Assembly (NCBI RefSeq): GCF_034043515.1
Contig: NZ_CP138214.1
Coordinates: forward strand, 1,364,001 to 1,428,000
Origin: Pseudomonas sp. MUP55
Lineage (GTDB): Bacteria; Pseudomonadota; Gammaproteobacteria; Pseudomonadales; Pseudomonadaceae
Direction: 5' to 3'
Length of the DNA: 64,000 nt
The notes under the pieces were generated by a model, which made no database searches, was not told where the DNA came from, and saw nothing but the letters and a program-made list of their open reading frames with translations. The translations under genes and the position numbers were made by a program. This document shows, piece by piece, positions 23,237 to 31,377 of this stretch (position 1 is its first letter; each line of letters starts with the position of its first letter).

Positions 23237-24349
23237 TTACGCGGGTTGTGGCATCACGCGCTGCTGCGCTTCACCTTGGGCCTGAACCCAGTTATCCGGC
23301 AAGTTGATGTAGTCCACCAACTCGCGCAACCGCCCCTGATCGCGGCCGTTGAAGTTGAATACCAGCCGGGTCAAATGACTGAACCTGGGTTCGTCATGGT
23401 CTTCACCGGTGTAGGCAAGCTGCTGGAACTCTCCGCTCAGTCGCAGGCTGGCGAACTCATCCTGCAAATGGGCCAGGGCTTGATCACTGAGCGGATGATT
23501 CATGCGCACCACAAACTCGCGCTTCATCCAGCGCGTTGAGTGGAAGTTGGCATAAAACCGGTTGATCTCGTCCACGGCTTCTTCGGCGCTGTATACCAGG
23601 CGTATCAGCTTGAGATCGGTCGGCAGGATGTAGCGATTAGCCTCCAGCTGGCTGCGCATAAAATCCAGGGCGCCTTGCCAGAATCCGCCACCCGGTGCGT
23701 CCAGCAGCACCACCGGTACCAGCGGGCTTTTGCCGGTCTGGATCAGGGTCAGCACTTCCAGGGCTTCGTCCAGGGTGCCAAAACCACCTGGGCACAGGAT
23801 CAGTGCGTCGGCTTCCTTGACGAAGAACAGTTTGCGGGTAAAGAAGAAGTGGAAGGACAGCAGGTTATCGGTGCCATCGATGGTCGGATTGGCATGCTGT
23901 TCGAACGGCAGGGTGATGTTGAACCCCAGGCTGTGCTCCAGACCCGCGCCTTCATGCGCCGCAGCCATGATGCCGCCGCCACCGCCGGTGATGACCATCA
24001 TGTCGGAGCGCGCCAGTGTCGCGCCGACCTCTCGAGCCAATGCATACAGCGGGCTTTCTATTGGCGTACGTGCCGAGCCGAATACCGTGACTTTGCGTCG
24101 TCCCTTGAATTGTTCGAGCACACGAAAGGCATGGTCGAGCTCACGTATGGCGCGCAATGTGATCTTGGCGTTCCAGCGATCACGGTCGTCCCGGGCCATG
24201 CGCATAACAGTGAGGATCATGTCGCGATAGAGAGGAATATTGGCGCTGTTGGGGGCGATCAGCTGGAGTTGCGCGTCGACCTGCTGTGTGAGGTCAGTGC
24301 CGTTTTGTTCAAACAGCTTTAGCAGAAGGTCATTCGATTCATCAGGCAT
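23237..24349 (-). CDS. LOG-family (lysine decarboxylase-like fold) nucleotide-binding protein
   Basis: 370 residues. The Rossmann-like core contains KVTVFGSART, GGGGGIMAAAHEGA and the PGGFGTLDEALEVLTLIQTGK motif (PGGxGTxxE), the signature of LOG-type phosphoribohydrolases and cytokinin-activating enzymes. Extra N- and C-terminal regions make it longer than plant LOG proteins, like bacterial PpnN-type enzymes that cleave nucleoside monophosphates. Nucleotide 5'-monophosphate nucleosidase activity is family inference. Start ATG at 24349. It is convergent with recX. The 283 bp upstream (24350-24632) shows nothing I can name. Confidence 0.85.
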   Translation of the reverse strand: MPDESNDLLLKLFEQNGTDLTQQVDAQLQLIAPNSANIPLYRDMILTVMRMARDDRDRWNAKITLRAIRELDHAFRVLEQFKGRRKVTVFGSARTPIESPLYALAREVGATLARSDMMVITGGGGGIMAAAHEGAGLEHSLGFNITLPFEQHANPTIDGTDNLLSFHFFFTRKLFFVKEADALILCPGGFGTLDEALEVLTLIQTGKSPLVPVVLLDAPGGGFWQGALDFMRSQLEANRYILPTDLKLIRLVYSAEEAVDEINRFYANFHSTRWMKREFVVRMNHPLSDQALAHLQDEFASLRLSGEFQQLAYTGEDHDEPRFSHLTRLVFNFNGRDQGRLRELVDYINLPDNWVQAQGEAQQRVMPQPA

Positions 24350-24632
24350 TCAACTTCTCCTTCTTCACAGGGCCTGGGTAGCCGATGGGAGTCGGCAGGG
24401 GCCACGACACTGCATGTGTCGCTATTTGCCACGGGAGGGCAGGCCTCTTTTGCCCTGAAAGCGTTACAGCGCAGCATCGAGTGCTGCTGCGGGCGGGCGG
24501 ATGGAATGAAGTGATCATGGGCCGAAAAACCCATGGCTGGCAACCGCTTATTGATTGCTCGTCATGGTGTAGGCGCGGGTGGAGCGGGGAATTGCGCGCC
24601 GCAAGACAGCGACGCGCGAAGGCAAGCCAGGG

Positions 24633-25067
24633 TTACTTTTTCTTCTTGGCTGGAGCCGGGCAGTCGGCTTCGGCGAATTTTACCGAGGCGACAGGGCGGT
24701 TGGTTTTGTTCTCGGTAATTTCGTAGCGCATAACTGCGCCCTTCGCCATCAGTTCGCGATAGCCAGGGTTGGTGCATACGCTGCGGCCGAGCTGGAAATA
24801 CACCGCCTTGGGGTTGGCACGCATCTGTTCGGCGCGGTCAGGCTGCACGCTCAGATGATCGATCAGTTGCATGCCTTCAACCGTGTAGGCCACTTCCAGG
24901 GTTTTTTCGTCGATTTCCCGTGGCAGGTCCTTGTTGCTTTCGGTCGCGACGCTTTGCAGCTTCCGGTTCATTTGAGCCTCCAGCAGCGAGGCTGCATGGG
25001 CGCCCATAGGCAAGGCCAGCGCGATAGCGACGGATGGGGCAACGAGGCGCAGCATGGAACGCAGCAT
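24633..25067 (-). CDS. secreted protein of the quorum-sensing-regulated virulence factor (PA3611-like) family
   Basis: 144 residues with a clear signal peptide (MLRSMLRLVAPSVAIALALP, cleavage near AHA-AS). The mature part has two cysteines (RSVCTNPGYR and AEADCPAP) likely forming a disulfide, and ends PAKKKK. The size, two cysteines and genomic neighbourhood match PA3611 of P. aeruginosa, a periplasmic family named for quorum-sensing regulation. Its function is not established. ATG 25067 is chosen with AGGAGA upstream. It is divergent from the DTW gene. Confidence 0.75.
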   Translation of the reverse strand: MLRSMLRLVAPSVAIALALPMGAHAASLLEAQMNRKLQSVATESNKDLPREIDEKTLEVAYTVEGMQLIDHLSVQPDRAEQMRANPKAVYFQLGRSVCTNPGYRELMAKGAVMRYEITENKTNRPVASVKFAEADCPAPAKKKK

Positions 25068-25233
25068 CAAACTCTCCTGATTCGGTTACTGGTGCATAGA
25101 CCAGCCACTGCGCTGTGCGTTCAGTGGCGCGCAATTATAGGTGAGCGCTGGCCACTACAGCCAGGCGTATCGCTGGTAAACTGCCTCGACTTCAATTGCT
25201 CTCGAGTTACCCCGTGTCGATCTACCCGCTTCC

Positions 25234-25965
25234 ATGGCGCATCCAATGAGCCACGCTGTCTCCCGCTTGCGTGCCCAGCGCCTGGCCCGAGCCGTCAGGC
25301 CTTTCCTCAATCGGGGGTCGCGTGCCGAGCGGTGCGCAGGTTGCCGAGTGATTCCCGAGTATTGCCTGTGCGCCTGGCGACCAAAGGTTGAAGCCAAATC
25401 TGCGATGTGCCTGTTGATGCACGACGTCGAACCGATGAAGCCCAGCAACACCGGATGGCTGATCGCCGATGTGATCGACGACACCACCGCGTTCGCCTGG
25501 TCGCGCACCGAAGTCGATCCGGACCTGCTGACCTTGCTGGCCGATCCGCAGTGGCAGCCCTACATCGTGTTTCCTGGCGAATTCGTGGCGCCTGAGCGAG
25601 TGGTCAGCGCCGTGAGCGCAGAGGAGGGCAAGCGCCCGCTGTTCATCCTGCTCGACGGTACGTGGAGCGAAGCGCGCAAGATGTTTCGCAAGAGCCCGTA
25701 TCTGGAGCATTTGCCGGTGTTGAGTCTGGCACCGGAGCAATTGTCGCGGTACAAGCTGCGCCGCTCCAAGCGTGATGATCACTTCTGCACCGCCGAGGTT
25801 GCCGCGCTGTGCCTGGAGCTGGCCGATGATCAGCTCGCCAGCGAAGTCCTGGATGCTTACCTCGATGTGTTCAGCACGCACTACCTGGCCGCCAAGTTTC
25901 AGCTGCCTTTGAATGAGACGGACAGTGTCCACTCCCGTTTGGCGCCCTTTATCCCCGCGGTATGA
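25234..25965 (+). CDS. DTW-domain protein, probable tRNA-uridine aminocarboxypropyltransferase (TapT-like)
   Basis: 243 residues. An N-terminal cysteine cluster (CAGCRVIPEYCLC) is followed by the DTW domain with LILLDGTW-like FILLDGTWSEARKMFRKSPY near residue 135 and YKLRRSKRDDHFCTAEVAA. TapT uses S-adenosylmethionine to make acp3U at position 47 of tRNAs. The match is to the family, and activity is inferred. An alternative ATG lies four codons downstream (25246). Neither start has a strong ribosome-binding site. The convergent small gene follows 26 bp downstream. Confidence 0.88.
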   Translation: MAHPMSHAVSRLRAQRLARAVRPFLNRGSRAERCAGCRVIPEYCLCAWRPKVEAKSAMCLLMHDVEPMKPSNTGWLIADVIDDTTAFAWSRTEVDPDLLTLLADPQWQPYIVFPGEFVAPERVVSAVSAEEGKRPLFILLDGTWSEARKMFRKSPYLEHLPVLSLAPEQLSRYKLRRSKRDDHFCTAEVAALCLELADDQLASEVLDAYLDVFSTHYLAAKFQLPLNETDSVHSRLAPFIPAV

Positions 25966-25991
25966 CCAGTCGACGTTTGCATGATGGCACC

Positions 25992-26183
25992 TTAATCGTG
26001 CAACCCGCTAAAATCCCCTTGGGCGTAGTGCTTGACCCCCCAGGCCGCGCTGGGCATGCTGGGCGCCGATTGGGGCGCAAGCTTGGTTTTTCGACGTTGT
26101 CTGGCGTGTTTTTGACGTTGAGCGTGCTCCTTGGCGATGGCTGCCTGGTCGTTGCCTTGTGTACTGGCGAACCCTGAACCCAT
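25992..26183 (-). CDS. small basic hypothetical protein
   Basis: 63 residues, rich in Gln, Lys and Arg in the middle (AKEHAQRQKHARQRRKTKL) and unlikely to be membrane-bound. I recognise no family. The support is a strong ribosome-binding site, AGGGGAG five bases before ATG 26183, and the fit of the frame between the convergent DTW gene and the divergent erdR. An overlapping plus-strand frame (25962-26177) has no comparable site. The divergent gap to erdR is only 34 bp. Confidence 0.5.
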   Translation of the reverse strand: MGSGFASTQGNDQAAIAKEHAQRQKHARQRRKTKLAPQSAPSMPSAAWGVKHYAQGDFSGLHD

Positions 26184-26217
26184 CAGGGCTCCCCTAAAAA
26201 ACAGGATCATTTAATCA

Positions 26218-26868
26218 ATGGCCACATACGAAATCCTGATAGCCGATGACCACCCGCTGTTTCGCAGTGCGCTGCATCAGGCCGTAACCCTGGGGCTGGG
26301 CCCTGACGTCCGACTGGTCGAAGTCGCCAGCATTGCCGAGCTGGAAGCCCGCTTGACCGAAAAATCCGACTGGGACTTGGTGCTGCTCGACCTGAACATG
26401 CCCGGTGCCTATGGTTTTTCCGGATTGGTGTTGCTGCGCGGGCAATATCCGCAGATCCCGGTGGTGATGGTTTCGGCCCAGGAAGAGGCTGATGTGGTGG
26501 TGCGCTCCAAAGAGTTCGGCGCCAGCGGCTTCATTCCCAAGTCCAGCGCTATGCAAGACATCCAGAAGGCTGTGCGTACCGTATTGGACGGCGATGTGTC
26601 CTGGCCACCGCAAGCATTTGAAGAAATCAACGTGTCCGACGAAGCCAAGGCGGCCCGCGATGGCCTGGCCAGTTTGACGCCTCAGCAGTTTCGCGTGTTG
26701 ACCATGGTGTGCGAGGGCCTGTTGAACAAGCAGATTGCCTACGAGTTGAGCGTGTCGGAAGCCACTATCAAGGCCCATGTCACCGCGATTTTCCGCAAGT
26801 TGGGTGTGCGTACGCGAACCCAGGCGGCGCTGCTCCTGCAACAACTTGAGTCAATTTCGCAGCATTAA
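26218..26868 (+). CDS. erdR: LuxR/NarL-type response regulator ErdR
   Basis: 216 residues. The receiver domain (1-120) has the acidic pocket D10-D11 and phospho-acceptor D58 in LVLLDLNMPG. A linker is followed by a GerE helix-turn-helix (LTPQQFRVLTMVCEGLLNKQ, then IAYELSVSEATIKAHVTAIF). It matches ErdR (PA3604), which in P. aeruginosa and P. putida controls ethanol/acetate metabolism genes including acs. The following dgkA (75 bp) agrees with the PA3604-PA3603 order. No partner kinase gene is adjacent. ATG 26218 is used. Confidence 0.88.
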   Translation: MATYEILIADDHPLFRSALHQAVTLGLGPDVRLVEVASIAELEARLTEKSDWDLVLLDLNMPGAYGFSGLVLLRGQYPQIPVVMVSAQEEADVVVRSKEFGASGFIPKSSAMQDIQKAVRTVLDGDVSWPPQAFEEINVSDEAKAARDGLASLTPQQFRVLTMVCEGLLNKQIAYELSVSEATIKAHVTAIFRKLGVRTRTQAALLLQQLESISQH

Positions 26869-26943
26869 GCTGTCACCGATTCACGCTTTTTTGACTTTGC
26901 GTGCTCTAGCTTCCCCACTCCTTTGGTTCAGTTGCCTACATCT

Positions 26944-27306
26944 ATGTCGCCTTTCAAGGGTCAAACCGGTATCAAACGTATCTTCAACGCAGGGGGCTAT
27001 TCCCTCGATGGCCTGCGCGCGGCTTTCACCGGCGAGGCGGCGTTCCGTCAGTTGGTACTGCTGAACGTTATCCTGATTCCGTTGAGTTTTTTCCTGCACG
27101 TCAGCCGCGTCGAACGGGCCTTGCTGATTGCCGTGTGCCTGCTGGCGCTGATTGTGGAATTGCTCAATTCGGCGGTGGAGGCGGCCATCGACCGCATCTC
27201 CCTGGACCGCCATCCACTGTCGAAAAATGCCAAGGACATGGGCAGCGCCGCGCAATTCGTGGCCTTGACCATGATCACGCTGGTATGGGCGGTCATCCTG
27301 ATCTAG
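26944..27306 (+). CDS. dgkA: diacylglycerol kinase
   Basis: 120 residues, an inner-membrane trimeric enzyme that recycles diacylglycerol to phosphatidic acid. Three membrane helices are visible (about 28-45, 50-68, 95-118). The catalytic surface motif ELLNSAVEAAIDRISLDRHP (Glu-rich, near residue 64) is intact. ATG 26944 (MSPFKGQTG) gives the normal length; the TTG at 26923 is unlikely. Its stop nearly abuts the convergent finR gene. Confidence 0.95.
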   Translation: MSPFKGQTGIKRIFNAGGYSLDGLRAAFTGEAAFRQLVLLNVILIPLSFFLHVSRVERALLIAVCLLALIVELLNSAVEAAIDRISLDRHPLSKNAKDMGSAAQFVALTMITLVWAVILI

Positions 27307-27309
27307 CGA

Positions 27310-28236
27310 TCAGGCAATGCTCGGCAGCACGATTTCGTCGCTGCGCTGAACGCCGGCGGTAAACGCGCGGCACAGCTCCAGGAACTCGCGCATCGCCGAA
27401 GTCTGGTACTTCTGTTTGTGCCAGATAAAGTAGAACTGCCGGGTCAGGTCCAGGTCCGGGGTTTCTACCGGCACCAGGCTGCCGCGACGGAACGCATCGC
27501 GCAGCGCCAGCCGCGAAATGCACCCAATTCCCAAGCCCGACTCCACTGCCCGTTTGATCGCTTCGGTGTGTTCCAGCTCCAGGCGGATATTCAGTGCGCT
27601 GCGGTGATGGCGCATGGCCTGGTCAAACGTCAGGCGCGTCCCCGAGCCTTGTTCGCGCAGGATCCACGCCTCATGGGTCAACTCGTCCATGCTCGCCACG
27701 CCGCGCTTGGCCAAATGGTGCTGGGGCGCGCAAAACACCACCAGTTCGTCCTCAACCCAGGTCTGCACCTCGATGTCCGGATGGCTGCAGTCGCCTTCGA
27801 TTAGACCCAGGTCAATTTCGTAATGGGCCACCTGATGCACGATATGGGCAGTGTTTTGCACATGCAGTTTCACCTGGCTCTCGGGGTGCTGCTGCATGAA
27901 GCTGCCGATCAGCAGGGTCGCCAGGTAATTGCCGATGGTCAGGGTGGCGCCCACTGCCAGCGAGCCAAAGCCGGACTTGCCGTTAAGCAGGTCCTCGATC
28001 TCTTTGGCCTGGTCCAGCAGTGCCACCGCTTGAGGCAACAACTGATGCCCAAGCGCATTGAGGCTCAGGCGTTTGCCGGCGCGGTCGAATAACTGGCAGC
28101 TGGATTGACGCTCCAACTCGGTAATCGACGTGCTGGCGGCGGATTGAGATAAGGCCAGCAGGCCAGCAGCGCGGGAGACGCTTTCCTGCTGGGCGACGGC
28201 GACGAAGACTTGCAGTTGACGGAGAGTGAATCGCAT
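27310..28236 (-). CDS. finR: LysR-type regulator FinR
   Basis: 308 residues. The N-terminal winged helix-turn-helix (MRFTLRQLQVFVAVAQQESV, then SRAAGLLALSQSAASTSI) precedes a CysB/CbbR-type effector domain. It is divergent from fpr, the arrangement of finR-fpr in P. putida, where FinR activates fpr under oxidative stress and affects sulfite assimilation. The name rests on this context plus the family match. ATG 28236 is chosen because it starts the conserved MRFTLRQL; the frame stays open further upstream into the operator. Confidence 0.88.
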   Translation of the reverse strand: MRFTLRQLQVFVAVAQQESVSRAAGLLALSQSAASTSITELERQSSCQLFDRAGKRLSLNALGHQLLPQAVALLDQAKEIEDLLNGKSGFGSLAVGATLTIGNYLATLLIGSFMQQHPESQVKLHVQNTAHIVHQVAHYEIDLGLIEGDCSHPDIEVQTWVEDELVVFCAPQHHLAKRGVASMDELTHEAWILREQGSGTRLTFDQAMRHHRSALNIRLELEHTEAIKRAVESGLGIGCISRLALRDAFRRGSLVPVETPDLDLTRQFYFIWHKQKYQTSAMREFLELCRAFTAGVQRSDEIVLPSIA

Positions 28237-28249
28237 ATCGATATAACCG

Positions 28250-28260
28250 ATAACCCTTAT
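28250..28260. promoter_or_regulatory. candidate FinR operator in the finR-fpr divergent region
   Basis: ATAACCCTTAT is a palindrome with a LysR-like symmetric shape, set in an AT-rich stretch (28240-28290) between the two start codons. Confidence 0.45.
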
Positions 28261-28360
28261 CTTAATAATCCAGTTAACAGATATTGTCGCCGCCATTAGA
28301 ATACTGTGCAATTGCGCACTTCACATTTGGCGCAGACCCATTTCCAGGAGTCCCCCGTAC

Positions 28361-29140
28361 ATGAGCAACATGAACCACGAGCGTGTCCTCAGTGTTCATC
28401 ACTGGAACGACACTCTGTTCAGCTTCAAGTGCACCCGCGATCCAGGTTTGCGCTTCGAGAACGGTCAGTTCGTGATGATCGGCCTGCAACAGCCCAACGG
28501 CCGCCCGCTCATGCGCGCCTACTCCATTGCCAGCCCGAACTGGGAAGAGCATCTGGAGTTCTTCAGCATCAAGGTGCCGGATGGCCCGCTGACTTCCCAG
28601 CTGCAGCACTTGAAGGAAGGCGACGAGATCATCATCAGCAAAAAACCGACGGGCACCCTGGTGCTTGACGATCTCAAGCCTGGCAAACACCTTTACCTGC
28701 TAAGCACCGGTACGGGTCTGGCGCCATTCATGAGCGTGATCCAGGACCCGGAGACCTACGAGCGCTTCGAAAAAGTGATCCTGTGCCACGGCGTGCGTTA
28801 CGTCAACGAAGTCGCCTACCGCGAATTCATCACCGAGCACCTGCCGCAGAATGAATTCTTCGGCGAGGCTCTGCGTGAAAAGTTGATCTATTACCCCACC
28901 GTGACCCGCGAGCCGTTCGAAAACGAAGGCCGCCTGACTGACCTGATGCGCAGCGGCAAGCTGTTCAGCGACATCGGCCTGCCGCCGATCAATCCCGAGG
29001 ACGACCGCGCGATGCTGTGCGGCAGCCCAAGCATGCTGGATGAGACCAGCGAAGTGCTGAACAGCTTCGGCCTGAAAGTTTCGCCACGCATGCGTGAGCC
29101 GGGCGATTACCTGATCGAGCGCGCGTTCGTCGAGAAGTAA
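28361..29140 (+). CDS. fpr: ferredoxin/flavodoxin--NADP+ reductase
   Basis: 259 residues, FAD enzyme that moves electrons between NADPH and ferredoxin or flavodoxin. The FAD-binding motif is RAYSIASPNWEE near residue 50, the NADP-binding segment STGTGLAPFMSV near 115, and LCGSPSMLDET follows near 225. The C-terminus ends AFVEK, as in bacterial subclass I Fpr. ATG 28361 has CAGGAG ten bases upstream. Expression is expected to be controlled by the divergent finR. Confidence 0.96.
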   Translation: MSNMNHERVLSVHHWNDTLFSFKCTRDPGLRFENGQFVMIGLQQPNGRPLMRAYSIASPNWEEHLEFFSIKVPDGPLTSQLQHLKEGDEIIISKKPTGTLVLDDLKPGKHLYLLSTGTGLAPFMSVIQDPETYERFEKVILCHGVRYVNEVAYREFITEHLPQNEFFGEALREKLIYYPTVTREPFENEGRLTDLMRSGKLFSDIGLPPINPEDDRAMLCGSPSMLDETSEVLNSFGLKVSPRMREPGDYLIERAFVEK

Positions 29141-29160
29141 TCAGCCAATACACAGATGCA

Positions 29161-29259
29161 AAAAATGTGGGAGGGGGCTTGCCCCCGATTGCAGAGTGTC
29201 AGTACCACCTTCAGTGGCTGATACACCGCGATCGGGGGCAAGCCCCCTCCCACATTTTT
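29161..29259. repeat. REPIN (paired REP element, GTGGGAGGGGGCTTGCCCCC type)
   Basis: Two inverted copies of AAAAATGTGGGAGGGGGCTT... (29161-29189 and 29231-29259) enclose a variable middle. This is the arrangement of fluorescens REPINs, which are moved by RAYT transposases; none is encoded here. The element lies between the convergent ends of fpr and trmO. It is nearly identical in its arms to 48727-48821. Confidence 0.9.
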
Positions 29260-29269
29260 GTGTTCCGGT

Positions 29270-29965
29270 TTATCTGGCCGGTACCACTTCAAGCACGCAG
29301 ATAAGCCCTGCCTCGGGATAGTGCCAGCGCACATCCACATCCCAGAGCTGCGCGCCGTACTCACGCTCAGGCCCGGGTGTCTGATAGGCCGGGCGCGGGT
29401 CCTGCGCCAGGCACTGGTCAATCAACTCCACCAGCGGTTCACCCAGACGCTGGCCATGGCCCTGTGCCTGTTGCAGTGCGGTCTTGAGCCACTGCACCTC
29501 AATCAAATGTGGCGCGCCGCTGGCGATGTGGTTGGTCGCCGTATCAACGCTATCGGCATAGGGTACATACGGCTTGATATCCAGCACTGGCGTACCGTCG
29601 AGCAAGTCGATCCCGGAAATCCACAGTCGCCCCGGCTCCACCTTGTCCAGCTTCACCACCGACTGGCCGATGCCGTTTGGGCGGTGGGTCGCGCGCGTGG
29701 CAAACACGCCCATGGAGGTGTTGCCGCCCAGGCGCGGCGGGCGCACTTTAAGGCGTGGCTTGTCTTCCAGCGCCTGGTGGAACAGAAACAGCAGCCACAC
29801 ATGGCTGACCTGCTCCAGCCCCTGCACCGCATCGCCGCCATCGAACGGCGCCACCAGCTCCAGCACACCACGGGCGGCCGGCGCCAGGTGCGGCTGACGC
29901 GGGATAGCGAACTTCTCCTTGAAGCAGGAGCGGACGAAGCCGACGGGCGCGACGGAGTAAGCCAT
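29270..29965 (-). CDS. tsaA: tRNA (adenine-N6)-methyltransferase TrmO
   Basis: 231 residues. The N-terminal beta-barrel domain (VAPVGFVRSCFKEKFAIPRQ, then VSHVWLLFLFHQALE and RPPRLGGNTSMGVFATRATH, then RPNGIGQSVVKL) is characteristic of TsaA/TrmO, which methylates t6A37 in tRNA-Thr using SAM. The C-terminal part ends in the YGAQLWDVDVRWHY segment. Start ATG at 29965. A second repeat family sits just upstream. Confidence 0.92.
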   Translation of the reverse strand: MAYSVAPVGFVRSCFKEKFAIPRQPHLAPAARGVLELVAPFDGGDAVQGLEQVSHVWLLFLFHQALEDKPRLKVRPPRLGGNTSMGVFATRATHRPNGIGQSVVKLDKVEPGRLWISGIDLLDGTPVLDIKPYVPYADSVDTATNHIASGAPHLIEVQWLKTALQQAQGHGQRLGEPLVELIDQCLAQDPRPAYQTPGPEREYGAQLWDVDVRWHYPEAGLICVLEVVPAR

Positions 29966-29984
29966 TTTTGAGCCTCAAGTGGCG

Positions 29985-30022
29985 AGCTGCAAGCCGCAAG
30001 CTTTAACTTGCCGCTCGAAGCT
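29985..30022. repeat. REP-like hairpin (AGCTGCAAGCCGCAAGCT type)
   Basis: AGCTGCAAGCCGCAAGCTTT is followed by an inverted partner (CTTGCCGCTCGAAGCT). The same family recurs at 51686-51755. It lies between trmO and the DUF1456 gene. Confidence 0.65.
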
Positions 30023-30033
30023 CATCGCTGTTC

Positions 30034-30495
30034 TTAGGCTCTGACGCGCAGCGTCAGCCCCTTAAGGAAGTTGCGCAGCAACTGGTCACCACACGTGCGG
30101 TAGTTGGTGTGGCCGAACTTGCGGAACAGTGCGCTCAGCTCAGGCTTGGATACCGGGAACTCGGCGGCCTTGAGGATGGCGTGCATGTCGTCTTCCTTCA
30201 ATTCGAAGGCGACGCGCAGTTTTTTCAGAATGATGTTGTTGGTCACCGGCGTTTCGATCGGCTGCGGCGGACGGCTCTCATCCTTGCCGCGCTTGAAAAT
30301 GACCAGGCCATCGAGAAAGTGTGCCATGACCTCATCCGGGCAGAACACAAAGCCTTCTTCCTCATCTTTCTTGAGGTAAGTCAGCAAATCTTCCTTGGTC
30401 ACGTCCATGCCGCCGAGCTTGATGATCTCGACCATCTTGTTGTCGCTGATGTCGAGCATGTAGCGCACGCTGCGCAGTACGTCGTTGTGAATCAT
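30034..30495 (-). CDS. DUF1456 (YehS-like) protein
   Basis: 153 residues. Two tandem copies of the DUF1456 helical unit are visible: LRSVRYMLDISDNKMVEIIK (near residue 6) and LKKLRVAFELKEDDMHAILK (near 80). Each is followed by a domain with a conserved YLKK/LFRKFGH segment. It is a soluble cytoplasmic protein of unknown function. ATG 30495 (MIHNDVLR) is preferred over an in-frame codon three residues earlier. The gene downstream on this strand is trmO; the pseudouridine-synthase-like gene lies upstream. Confidence 0.9.
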   Translation of the reverse strand: MIHNDVLRSVRYMLDISDNKMVEIIKLGGMDVTKEDLLTYLKKDEEEGFVFCPDEVMAHFLDGLVIFKRGKDESRPPQPIETPVTNNIILKKLRVAFELKEDDMHAILKAAEFPVSKPELSALFRKFGHTNYRTCGDQLLRNFLKGLTLRVRA

Positions 30496-30563
30496 GGTGG
30501 GCAATCCTGGTTTTCAACGGGGTAGACACCGCCATCAGGCAGTGTCGGGAAAAGGGTAACGGC

Positions 30564-31274
30564 CTAGAACTTCTCTTTGCCGGACAGATAACGCCATTGG
30601 CCCACCGGCACCTTGCCAATGGAGACGCCGCCGATGCGGATGCGACGGATGGCGATGACTTTCAGGCCAACGGCTTCGCAGAAGAGCGCGATCACCCCCG
30701 GCTGCGGGTTTTTCAGCGCAAAACGCAGGCGGTTTTCGTTCTGCCAGCTGGCTTTCACGGCTGGCAGCTCCTTGCCTTTGTAGGTCAGGCCGTGGTTCAG
30801 GCGGTTGAGGCCGTGGGCCACCATGTCGCCTTCGACTTCAACCACGTATTCCTGCTCGATCTTGGCGGCATCGGCGGTCAACTTGCGCAGGATTTTCCAA
30901 TGCTGGGTGAACACCAGCAGGCCGCTGGCCTTGGCTTGCAGGTCGGCGCTGGCGGTCAGGCGCAGGAAGTGGCCCTTGAGCGGGCGCTTGCTGAAGCGGT
31001 GTTCTTCCGACAGGGTCTCGGCGCTGATCGACGCCATGGCGGTCTCGGCATCCATGCCAGCCGGGGCGTGCAGCAGGATGGTCACCGGCTCCGGCACGGT
31101 GGCTTTGGCGTCGGGATCGAGCTCGACCTTCTGGGTCGTCACCTTGAACTGCGGTTCGTCGATCACTTCACCGTCCACCGAGACCCAGCCGCCTTCGATA
31201 AACAGCTCAGCCTCCCGACGGGAGCAACCGACCAGCTCGATAAGGCGTTTGGAGAGGCGTATGGGGTCAGTCAT
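30564..31274 (-). CDS. pseudouridine-synthase-like protein with S4 domain; catalytic motif degenerate
   Basis: 236 residues. The N-terminal S4 RNA-binding domain (SKRLIELVGCSRREAELFIE near residue 7) precedes an RsuA/RluF-type domain that ends with the conserved VGLKVIAIRRIRIGGVSIGK stretch. The family's catalytic GRLDxxTxGLL motif appears here as ADLQAKASGLL, so the aspartate position is glutamine and the arginine is aspartate. Either another residue serves, or the protein binds RNA without making pseudouridine. ATG 31274 (MTDPIRLSKRL) is preferred. No frameshift or stop suggests decay, so it is probably under selection. Confidence 0.8.
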   Translation of the reverse strand: MTDPIRLSKRLIELVGCSRREAELFIEGGWVSVDGEVIDEPQFKVTTQKVELDPDAKATVPEPVTILLHAPAGMDAETAMASISAETLSEEHRFSKRPLKGHFLRLTASADLQAKASGLLVFTQHWKILRKLTADAAKIEQEYVVEVEGDMVAHGLNRLNHGLTYKGKELPAVKASWQNENRLRFALKNPQPGVIALFCEAVGLKVIAIRRIRIGGVSIGKVPVGQWRYLSGKEKF

Positions 31275-31377
31275 GACAAGGGGCCGTAACAAAATGGGGC
31301 AGCTATTGTACCTGTGTAGGGCCGGTTAATCCCGGTCCCATTTCAGTGCTGGCGCTTTTTGTGCAAGCTGCATTGCG

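Noticed and set aside
25962..26177. Plus-strand small gene downstream of the DTW gene
   Set aside because: No ribosome-binding site, and it conflicts with the better supported minus-strand frame.
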